DNA of 64,000 nucleotides from Saccharina japonica (Eukaryota; Sar; Phaeophyceae; Laminariales; Laminariaceae), in assembly GCA_008828725.1 (NCBI GenBank), contig MEHQ01002043.1, positions 179,044 to 243,043 on the forward strand. Reading direction: 5' to 3'. Each line of letters begins with the position of its first letter. The stretch's first letter is position 1. The position numbers and the translations under genes were made by a program. Shown in pieces: positions 34,647 through 46,600 of this stretch. A model generated the notes under the pieces. That model had not been told where the DNA came from. It made no database searches and was given only the letters and a program-made list of their open reading frames with translations.

Positions 34647-37600
34647 AGTACTGTAGCAGTAGTACCACCACCAGTAGCAGCAGCAGCAGCAGCTATTAAT
34701 AACACTGTAGCAGTAGTACCTGTAGCAATAGCTGCAGCAGTAGCAATAGTAGCACCACCACCGGTAGCAGTAGCACCAACAGTAGCAACATCACCACCAC
34801 CACCACCACCACCACCACCAGTAGCAGTAGGATTATTATAGCAGGTGCGCCGATGCCACCGCGCGTTTTCTCACATCATCTCCTATCCCATCGCCTCCCT
34901 GCCGTCCTTAACGCGCGCGCCTTTCTGTTCGTCCCCGTCCGTCCGTGGTGGGCGCGTGGTGCGTGATGCCGCCTTCCGTTCGCTCCACGGAAATAGGCGA
35001 GCCTGAAGGTGTCAACCTTCGTCCTCACGGGAGACACCGGGGAAGGTACAGTAGGCGAAGCCCTGTCTAGGCAGCTTTTGACGAGCGATATTACCGCGCA
35101 GCTAGGATGCAGCTTCGTAGGATATTTTTGTTTTATTTGACACCAGAAAATATAGGTTTTCCATCATCCCATCTACCAGGTATTATACGAAGTATTTGCC
35201 CTACTGCAGTTAGTAGTACGCGATATATGTTTTAAGAATCTGATAATTAAGAATTTGAGACTGAGGTTTTGGGGGGGAAAAATAAGAATGAGACCTCTTT
35301 GCACTGAAAATAGTGTGGAACACACCCAAAACAGTCTCTTACTTTAGAATTCCAGTCTGACCAAAAATAAGAGATTCTTAACATCTGTCGCGTACTGTAC
35401 TCCGGCTCCCTCCCTCCCTCTCGTGTCTCGGATCTGGGGTCACATGGAGATAGGCACTCCTTCCCCCCTCCCCGCTCGCTATAAGCTGCATGCCTTCTTC
35501 TTTTTCATGTCGCGGGGAAGAATTCGGCGTTTTCTTCCCTCGTCGACTCGCGTCAAAGTGTGCACCCATACGCGCCCTTTCTGCACTCCATTTTTTTTTT
35601 TTTTTGCAAGAAGCGAGCAGCGCGTAAAAAACACAGCCAATCGCGCGGACCTCAACAGTTGAATAAATAATGAAAGTAAAATCTCGCTTGTCGGACAGAC
35701 GATTAATTAGATAATCTGCTGCAGATCCTTTTATAACATCCCGATGTAAGATGTTGTTACAGGATGTTGTTACAGGATCTGTAAGAGTACAGATCGAATC
35801 CGGAAAATGTGTGCTATTTTGATACATGATGCAGAAACTGCGGCTCCCACCCGGCTAACCGAGCTATATAATAGTAGTGGTGAGAGTTACGTGCAAACCC
35901 ACGGTTTTGCTCTGCTGTTGTGGCATGCGTTACAATATGAGTGTTTTGATTGCGGGTACGATGCTGGTGATGATGGTGGTGATGGTGTTGTGACAATACC
36001 TCATTGCCTTGATTATCGTGGTGGTGGTGGTGGTGATCGTGGGGATGATGACCAAAAATGTTCTCACAGTACCTCATCGCCTGTAATCTAGCCTCGTGGT
36101 CGTTAATACTTCGTATGTGCCACTCTGTACCTAAGTATAAGTACCGTTTACATAGTAATATTTAGTGCAAACGGTCCTTATAGAGGTGCGCAGGCAGCAT
36201 CACACGTTTTGTTGGCGGATTCAGCGCTAGTGCGATGTTGATCACCAGCGTTGTGATTCGATCCGATTCGATCCGGTCCGGTCCGACCGCCCTCGCTGTT
36301 GTTTTTCCGCTCGTGCGCAGATGAAGACGGGGAGTGGACGGGAGATGCGATGGACAGAAAAGACTTGGAGCGATCGAAGAAGTTTCCGCACCTAGGGGCC
36401 GCGTTCAGGACGAACGTCGAGCAGTTCGGCCCCAACGATTTCTTCGTGATGCAGAAATGCATGAAGGAGGTGCGTGCGTGCGTGCGTGCGCCCAGCCACC
36501 CGGGTGATACATGGGATCTGTATGATCTGTATGATCTGTATGATCTGTTTGATATGTATGATCTGTATGATCTGTATGATCTGTATGGTCCGTATGCTCT
36601 GTGATCGATATGATCTATATGATCTATATGATCTGTATGGTCTGTATGATCTGTATGATCTGTATGATATGTATGATATGTATGATATGTATGATCTGTA
36701 TGATCTGTATGATCTGTATGATCTGTGTGATCTGTGTGATCTGTATGATCTGTATGATCTTATGATCTGTATGATCTGTATGATATGTATGATCTTTATG
36801 ATCCGTATGATCTGTATGATCTGTATTATCCGTCTGCTCTGTATGATCGGTATGATCTGTATGATGTGTATGATCTGTAGGAGGGGGGGGGGGGGAGTGC
36901 CCGCCATGTGACCCCGGATCTGAGTGACGAAAGGGAGGGAGCTGGATAATAGGGTACGTATCAGGTATTTATAATAGGTGAGATGGAAAGATAAAGTTAA
37001 GCTTTTGGGTGTACCGCCGTAGGTCCCTATTTACTACTGGTATTTACTACTGGTATTTACTATGGTCCCCCGTAATACCACTATTAATAGTTACTGTGGA
37101 CGGAAATATAAGGAGCGTTTAAACATGAACATGAAGACAAAACGGTTCTTATATGTCCGCCCAGAATGGTGCCATGTACGCTGACCCACAAAATTGAGGA
37201 CCGTTTGTATATTAACATTTCATCATATTGTTGCTTACATTCCGGGACAGAGTGGTATACAATAGTGCCGGTCCCTCTTTAATGCCGGTATGTGCCAGGC
37301 TAATACACCGGCATTATATCGGGCACCGGCATTATTCCGCACACTGCCGCACTGATGAATCCCATCCGTGCCGAGCGATGCGCTATATATTAAAAAATTA
37401 AAAAAACAACAGCTATAGCGGGTCACCCAGGGGCGCCCAGAAAAAAGAGAAAACGATACACCACACCCCTAGAGGTCGGAATAAAAAACCGTTGCAACCG
37501 TTGTGATCACATGATGGAATAAGAAAATGGTGAAAAAAATTATCCTTATTTTCATTTTTTTTCACTTGGTTTTAGTAACCCCCCCCCCTTGCTCCGTCTC

Positions 37601-40600
37601 GGAAGGGATGCGTGGTCAATGGTAAAATGACTAAGGCAAGCAACAAATGAGTACCCCCCCCCCCCCCCCCCCTAACGAACAAAAAATTCTGTGAGATGTC
37701 GGAAAAAAAAATCGACCACCCTCGGGTCACCGGCATAATTCAACCGGCATTATATAGAGAGGGATCACTACGTACTGTATACGTACCGTGGGGGTCCTGT
37801 ATTGTACGGTGGACAGGGTAGGGCAGGGCCTGAGGTGTAAGCTGTTGTGCCTTTTGTAGACGTGCACGGTGCCCATGTAGGCGCTGCGTACCTGATACAT
37901 GTGCGAGCGAGCGGCTTTCAAGCGCTCAATGTTCGAGGTGTCTTTATTTATTTCTATACGAACCTACATACCGGTCTGTCTCTAAATATGGGGGCGTTTC
38001 AGACGTCTCCAAATGTATTAGCTCACGAAGAAGCCGGCGGCTGCGTGCAGCTGTCGTATATACCCCTGACCCTGAAGTCAGCAGGAGCACGGCCGGGACC
38101 AGCGCCGATGTACACACCCGGCTAGATAGATGGACCATCAGAAGCACGCGTAGGTATAGCAAAAAACAGGGGTACAGCTAGTGCTGGTATAATATTCCAG
38201 TACGCCATAGTCGCATATTTGGTCAGTGACGTTTCCGGTCCCCATGTCGGTTGCATGTTACGGTTCGAGTAGCAGCTGCATGCATATGCATGCCTCCACA
38301 ATAGTAGTAAAACCGGGGATAGCCTTGGATGGTCCCCAGACGTCACTCAAGGCGTAGCCGAGCGAGCCACAACCGGTTCAAATTACCACCCTTCCCTAAC
38401 CCCTTTATGTTTAAAAATGCCTCCACGTGTTGGGGACGAATTGTGTACTTGAATCTTTGAGTCGGAATATTCTTTGAAAATTATTGCAGTGAGAAAAGGG
38501 TTATATACGTATATAGCTGTCTCTTGCCTCGCTCTGATTGGTTGGTCTACGATTCGTATAGCTCCATTGCCCCCCCGAGCCCCGTTTGTCACTTGCCACT
38601 GGCTGGATCGTCTGTTCACCCTCGCTTTCTCTGCACCCGGCGGCTGGTTTGTTTCTTCGTTCGTTTTTGTTTGTTTTTGTTTTTTGTTGTTGAGCAGGAT
38701 GCAGCGACACCAACACTCAAGAGCGTGGTGGCGCTGCTCAAGCTGGGCGATTGGGATCCCGACGTATTTTACAAGTTCCGAGACACCATTCTCAATCAGG
38801 TTTGCACGCTGTTTCAGAGGCGTTCGGTTGACGCGCACACGTACGATAGATAGATACCAGTATATACGAAGTATGTACGAAGTAGATTTTATTTTTTTAC
38901 GAGCGAATGCGAGTTTCTAATTTAGACGGAAACAAACTATAGTAGGGACCCCTTTTAACGGTTGCCTGGAGCGTCACAAGTTAGTGACAAGTTGATGACT
39001 GTTTCAAATACCCTGGTGTGCTAGTTCCTAGCGACAGGTGTACTGGGTTGTTCTACTAGTCGTACATGTTGTCACATCCCCATCTAATAGTTGAGTTTTT
39101 TGTTTGTGTTGGGGAGACGAAATGATGGACCGTGAAATAGTTTGACACCTCGGACAGATCAGCGATCCCCACATTATTATCTAGATATTTCAGGGCAGGT
39201 GTGTTGTTGATCTGTGTGATCTGTATGATCTGTATGATCTAGATCATGTTGCCGGGTGGGTACCTTTTGTAATGGGGTACCCTTTGTGATGGTGTGTATC
39301 CTTTGTAATGGTGTGTACCCTTTGTGATGGTGTACCCTTTGTAATGGTGTGTAGTACCCTTTGGTGTACCCTTTGCAATGGTTTGTTCCCTTTGGTGTAC
39401 CCTTTGGTGTTGTACCCTTTGTATTGGTGTGTACCCTTGGTAATGGTGTACCATTTGTAATGGTGTGTACCCTTTACTGTACCCTTTGGTGTACCCTTTG
39501 CATTGGTGTGTACCCTTTGTAATGGTGTACCCTTTATAATGGTGTGTACCCTTTGTATTGGTGTGTACCCTTGGTAATGGTGTACCCTTTGTAATGGAGT
39601 ACCCTTTGGTGTATCCTCCGTATTGGTGTGTACCCTTTGTAATGGTGTGTACCCTTTGGTGTACCCTTTGGTGTACCCTTTGTATTGGTGTGTACCTTTG
39701 GTGTACCCTTTGTAATGGTGTGTTCCCTTTGGTGTTTGGTGTACCCTTTGGTGTACCCTTTGTTTTGGTGTGTACCCTTAACTCGTACCCTTTGTATTGG
39801 TGTGTACCCTTGGTAATGGTGTACCCTTTGTACTGGTGAAGCAGGTATCGACAGCGGTGACGAAGCTGAAGAAAGACCTCTGTCGAGGGATCCCGCGCGT
39901 GTGGAGCAACTACTACATGTTGGACAAGGATAAGGTAAGGCTCAGGTTATAGCATTGAAGTTCGCTGGCATGGACCATCTGCCCACAGCAAAAAATGAAA
40001 AAAGTACGTTTATTGATGTCATTGTTGATATTTTGGTGATGGTGGTGGTGGTGGGGAATGCTACTTCATGTTCATGCATGGCCGTAGTCGTACGACCATA
40101 GGGTGTGGGGTGGTGGTGGTGGTGTTGATGGTGGGGGGGTGGTGGTGTTGTAGCTTATACAGGACGCCGTTGAGTGACCCAAAAGTCCTGCGCGATGACC
40201 TGGAAAATAGAAGTGACGACATGAAAAAATGGATTAAAAAATTGTTCGGGTTAAAAAAAAATGCTCGAGTGCCGGCGTGTAAGTAAAAGCCCAACTCCGA
40301 CCTCGGACAACTTTGTACTTCAGCGTATGTGGTGCGTCTCAAAATGTTTGCTGAACGGGTGTAACAGTCGACGGTCTTTCCCCCTTCCCCTCCTTCTCAG
40401 GACGTTGCCTTCGAAATCGGACGGTTCTACTACGGGATTAGGGAGTACGAGAACGCTTTGAGGTTCTACCGAGACAGCTCGGACACCGTCGGACAGCACC
40501 ACGTAACGTTCCACAACATGGGCCTCTGCTACTACAGCATGGGTGAGTCGTCTTGAGCCATGCGTGCTCCGTCTCGAAAGGGATGCGTGGTCAATGGTCA

Positions 40601-43600
40601 AATGACTAAGGCAAGCAACAAATGAGTACGCCCCCCCCCCCCCCCCCCCCCCCCAAGGGCCCGTTTTAACGAAGAAGAAAAAAAATCAATTTGGAATTTT
40701 TTTTATTCAAATCCGCTTTTCATTGGTCAACACACGCACCAGCACCAAAGATTAGGATCTTGGGGCATAAAAATTGGTGCTGGTGCGTGTTGACCAATGA
40801 AAAGCGTATTTTTAATTTTATTTTTTCCAAATTGAATTTATTTTATACTCGTTAATAGGGCCCTTAGGGCCCGAATTAACGAGTACAAAATCAATTCAAT
40901 TTGGAAAAAATAAAATTCAAATTCGCTTTTCATTGGTCAACACACGCACCAGCACCAAATACTATGCCCCAAGATCCTAATCTTTGGTGCTGGTGCGTGT
41001 GCTGACCAATGAAAAGCGGATTTTATTTTTATTTTTTCCAAANCGGGCCAGAGATCCCAGTCGACACGGGGAACACAAAAAGTCGTACGTATGTACGTAT
41101 ACTTCGAATAGCTACAAATGTCATCACAAGTGGCAACCCCACTATCCGATTCGATAGTAAACAAGTAATAAAAAAGGGCACGTACTTTCAGACGCCCTTA
41201 CGTTACGAATACGCGGCGCAATACGTTGTCGGCACGACGAAACTAAGACGCCCTTGTGTTGCGATTATGCAGCGCAGTGCGTCGTCGGCAGGACGACACT
41301 GAGGCGCCTTTATGTAAAAATATGCGGCGCAATGCGTTCTCGGCAGGACGGCGGCTCCTGTTCGCATGAGATACATGTTGACACCGGCGCTCGTATGATC
41401 AACTGCGGGTACCAGAACAACCAGAAAATCACCAAAAAAACCGCCAGACTCACGAAAATCCTGAAAACTAAAACCAGACTCTGGCCTTTTCAATTTTAGT
41501 TTTCCCTCTCCCCCCAGGGTACGACACCACTGCTAGCCAAGCATCAGCAAGAGGAGGCCAGCCACTCACGGGCAGCTACGTAGCTCCCCCGACATTACAA
41601 GACAGCTTCGCCCGCAGGAAAAATGTATGAAAATGCCCCCCCCCCCCCTCCCCGCCCGTATGACGACCGCTCACTTGCAATTAACCTGCTTCCAAGTCCC
41701 ACAGCACTACTATAATATCAATACTACTCCTGTATAGAATAGCACCTACTAAGAAAAAACAAGGGACAAGAAGCGCAGGCTGATATTTGCAGGACAAAAA
41801 TAATTTGGGGAGTCCATACGCTGAACTTATGTAAGAACGCACGCGTTCTCAAATAAGAAACCCAGCCTGGGTCAGTATCTCAGTTTCTTACGAGGTGTCC
41901 TGTACTACTGTATGTCGTCTACGCCTTCCGGTTCCCCATACCAAGGAGAAAAATCCCAGAAAAATCCCAGAAGCATTCCAGAAGCATACCAGAAAAAAAC
42001 TACAGTTGACTGCAACAAGCGAAAAATCGAAGCAACGGTCTGATTGAATCGAAGCAACAAGGTCACCGCGAGCCTCCCAACAGCAAAAGATTGGTGGTTT
42101 TGTGCTGCTGATGCTGCGGCAGGTTACGTCTTAAAGTAACTCACTAAAACAACCTTTTTAGCCCACTTTTTTTTCGCTGAAACGGCCACACCACTCTCTG
42201 CTCAGCAATGTAAAGGATATTTTGGGCATTCACATTCATACTCAAAACGCTCCTTGCATTTAAAGCCAGAGTGGAAAAAGTGAGTAGTGGGCGTTTCTCT
42301 TGGAGACGTCATCCTGCAGAAAAGCAGACGAAGTCTTCCTACAACACGTACATACGTACATTTGTCTTTCGGAACTTTGTGTCCGGTCCAAAGGGCATCG
42401 GCACAAACTCGTTCAGGGTCGGGGAAGGTGATGCGAAAGCAGGAACACTCTCACCGTTCCGCACCCCCAAGACGTCATAAAAAAAATGTAAACACACACC
42501 ACAGGAGTGAAATTTATAAAACCGCTCGGGATACTGAGGCTCGCCACTGTCTGCCACTTGTGTGTCGGACACACAGCACTGTGGCAACAAGCAGAGGCAG
42601 CGTCAGCGGCGGCGGCGGCGGCAGAGCAGTAGCGGCTGGTTTCCCAGTGTAAACAGAGGCGTCTCTCCGCCGCGCCACCGTCAGAACAACCCAAGCTTTC
42701 AACATAATATTCATTTTTATCCTCATTGTTTACCTAGAAGTCCACATCGACAAAAAAAAAAAACGAGCACAAGTACAGCGTCAGCGGCGGCGGCAGCAAC
42801 AGCGGCGGGTTTCCCAGTCTAACCAAAGGCGTGTCCCCATCATGTGACGCCGCACGCGCCGCCACCAGACAACAAAATCAAGCTTTCAACATTAATTTTT
42901 CCATTTGTGTCTGCATTTGTTTTTACCTAAAAGTCGACATCGACACAACAACCACAACACGCATGGTTTTGCAGCCCTTTGGCAGGCTCATAACAACCTA
43001 CCAGGTAACAACGAAATGGTTTTGTAGCCCCTTGGCAGGCAGACAGTACCACCAAAACCACAAATGGTTTTGTAGTCCCACGCCAGGCTTAGGCTCAATA
43101 CTGCTGTGGTGTTACGAAGCTACAAACAACGAGCTATGATAGATGGTGGCCAGTTTCTCCTCGGTGGGCCGGTGGATGGGTGGGTGGGTGGGCGGGCGCA
43201 TGGCGGACCCCTCTGCCCAGTACCGCTGATGATGTCCCCACTCCAGTGTCACCTGATCAAGGAGGCAAGCCCCATGTCATTCGCCACTCTCCGTGCCAAA
43301 AGAATCTGCGATGCAGTGGGGACAAGGGACGCGAGGAGGGGAGGGGACGGGAGGGGACGGGAGGGGGGGTGGAGGTCAGAAAGAGAAATATCGGAAGGAC
43401 AGACCGACCCGTTCAACAGTCGCAGGAAAAATCGAGAAGAGACACCCCCTCTGTGTAACCCCCCCTAACCCCCTATAAGTATATGATATATTTATAGGTT
43501 GGGTTGGCGTCGGTTGGCAACGACGCTGTAAAACACGCCACTCGCTGCGTGAGCTAGACAACCAGGGTGCCGTTTTTTTTTTTTTTTGTTATTTTTTTTT

Positions 43601-46600
43601 GGCGGTCACCAAAGCTGGCGGTCGAGTAGATCATTTGTGCGGGGTGGAGAACCTTTGCTCCGCACAAGGGGAATGGTCGTATCACGTAGTGTTAATATGG
43701 TAAGGCATCCGCGAGGCAGTTACATAGTAAAACCCATTGCTGTCTCCGGAAGTGGCCACACCAGAAATTAAATTAACTCATTGAAGCTGTCATCCATATG
43801 CAAGTCCGCCTCAGAGGCGGTTCTTAGCAGGATGCAGCTCACCCTCCATGCGACTCGCCCAATACCTCACGGCGTTTCGCGCTTGGTGCAAGCAATGTCT
43901 GCCTGGTTGGTGAAAACCCAACGTGCTCCGTCCCGGCATTGTAGGGATGCGAGGGTCTATGGTCATATGACTACGGCCGTGCACAACATGAGTACACCCC
44001 CCCCCCCCCCTCTGTGTAACCGCTCGATTTGCCTCAGCAGCGCTTTGCTGCCGCCACATGTACAGAAGTAGTAGCACACGTTTTTTTTCTACATACCGCG
44101 TGAAGCTTCCAACGAACGTCCCTTCCCAACGCATTAGGTACAACAGCACCTGGTATAAATACTACTGTAATACATACCTGGTACCACACCGGGTCGAATA
44201 TAAGGAACGTTTAGATAATAATACGAAGACCAATCGGTCCTTACATTTTTGTCCAGAGCGGTGTCTATGGTTATACGATTACGGCCGAGCGTGACATGAG
44301 TACCATAAGATGAGCACAGAGTTTCTGTGTAGCATACGGAAACAAACGTAATGGAGCGCCCAACTGTTGGAGGTGTCTCTATTAGGAGTAGGAACGGGCC
44401 TCCGTCTCGAAAGGGATGCGTGGTCAATGGTCAAACGGCAGCAGGCAAGCGAATACATGACTACGCCCCGTCTCCCTCTCCACCCATCATGCGTCTCGCC
44501 CAAAACCTCACGTCACGCTTCGCGCTTTTGGTGCAAGCAATGTCTGCCTGGTCGGTGAAAAACCCAACGTGCTCCGTCCCAGCATTGTAGGGATGCGAGG
44601 TCTATCTATGGTCATACGACCACGGCCATGCACGACATGAGTACACCCCCCCCGAGGGTGTATGGTCATACGACTATGGCCGTGCACGACATGAGTACCC
44701 CCCCCCCCCCCCCCTACCCCGGCATTGTGGGGATGCGAAGGTCTATGGTCATACGACTACGGCCATGCATGAAAATGAAGTACACCCCCCCCCCGGCCCG
44801 ACCACGCTTCTCACCGACTGGATCGCAGCTCGCAGCTTTCTCCTGGCATTGAAGAGTCTGAGCTTCTCGAGACCCATCGCGAGGTCGTGGTCAGCCATGC
44901 TCGGCAACTCCGTGGAGAGCCAGGGGTGGTCGAGCGCATCCGCCGCAGTGATCCTTGTCTTTTGGTCCACGATCAACAGCTTCTTGATAAGGTCCTGTTT
45001 TGACAAAAATAAAAATGGAGAGCAATGAGAGCGCGAGATCGGGGTGTGAGAAAAAAAATGGTCAACAGATTATTGATGAGATCGCGCTGGAGTACTTTTT
45101 TTTATAATACCAGCAGTTGATATGAATAGATGAATAGTAAAGCGCGCGAAGGGGGGGGGGGGGGGGGGGGGCGTACTCATTTGTTGCTTGCCTTAGTCAT
45201 TTGACCATTGACCACGCATCCCTTTCGAGACGGAGCACCGTTCCTACTCCTAATAGAGACACCTCCAACACTTGGGCGCTCATTACGTTGTTTCCATATA
45301 TTACAGAGAAACCTTTTGCTAATCTTATCCCCTTCCTGCTTCGCCGCCTGTGGCCACCATCTATCTCCTAAGATAGCGATCGTTTTCTCGCTACTATTTA
45401 GTGTACCAAACTGCTCCATGTCACACTCGTCTATTTTCCTCATCTCCTCCTCTAGCACATCCCTTTCCTCCTTGTACCTTTCACATTCTCCCACTATGTG
45501 AACTCTACTCTCTATGGCTTTGCCACATGGGCACATCTGTGCATCTACTTCCTCCTCCTCCCGGCTACTGGTATACCTCCTTCTTCTTTCTGGCAGGTCC
45601 AGGTCCCCTACACGAAATCGCAGTTTCAGCTTTTTCGCGAAGTCCATTGGGCCGTGCAGATACCTTTTCATTCCTATTCCTTCTCTCAACCCCCCGTATA
45701 TCTCTAAGTGTTCTTCCCCTTCCACCTTCTTTCTCAGTGCTAGCCTTTCCCTTCTTTCTATCCTTTCTTTTACTTCTGTCTTGTATCCGCTAAATTTCTC
45801 TATGGCCAGCGTCTCTTTTTGGTTTCCTATATCCTTCCATACTTTCTCGACTACGCTATCCCACCTTATTCCAGCTCGCCCTTTGGTTACTTTCTCCCAT
45901 ACAGCTTTATCAGCTATGGCTGGCAACCTCTTATTTGGCATGTTCTTTACTTTATATTGCCATTTCAACTTACGCACGTCTCTATTTGTCTTAAGTGGGT
46001 ACATTCCTAGTGCTGCTCTCAATACTGTATTACTCGTCGTACTTGAGTACTTATTAGCCGCATGTCATGCATGGCCGTAGTCGTATGACCATAGACCCTC
46101 GTATCCCTACAATGCCGGGACGGAGCACGTTGGGTTTTCACCGACCAGGCAAACATTGCTAACACCAAGGGCGAAGCGCCGTGAGGTATTGGGCGAGTCG
46201 CATGGAGAGTGAGCTGCATCCTCTGCTAAGAACCGCCTGTGAGGCGGACTTGCATACGGACGACAGCCTGCAATGAATCAATTTAATTTCTGGTGTGCTA
46301 TATAGGGTTTGTATACGGTAAATAGCGTTGAGTTCACTCACACAAGGGGTGCGATCGTTTTTCAGTTCTCGGTTTTTCCACAACAGAAAGGTTGCTGATA
46401 CCGAACCAAAGGGTGTTTTCGGAAAGATGCCGGGCGAGAACTTCGTACTCGTAGAGCCTTTCGAAAGTACATTGTTTGGACTTTGTTATTATTATAGCAC
46501 CCTCGCCGTTGTCGAGGAAACGTTCTCACTGAAAAAAACGATGGCACCCCTACTGCTTGAGCGAAGTCAGCGCTATTTACGAAAACCTTGGCCTAGCTTC

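Noticed and set aside
34116-34699. Long poly-Ala, poly-Ser and poly-Leu ORFs
   Set aside because: All are readings of the AGC/AGT triplet field and lie in an intron with no splice support.
36392-36911. Ile/Tyr/Asp-rich repeat proteins on both strands
   Set aside because: They are frames of the TGTATGATC minisatellite. The 27-bp triple unit keeps several frames open.
43243-43320. Possible exon ([20 protein letters not shown])
   Set aside because: The reading is plausible, but no matching donor and phase link it to exons 12 and 13, which already join exactly.
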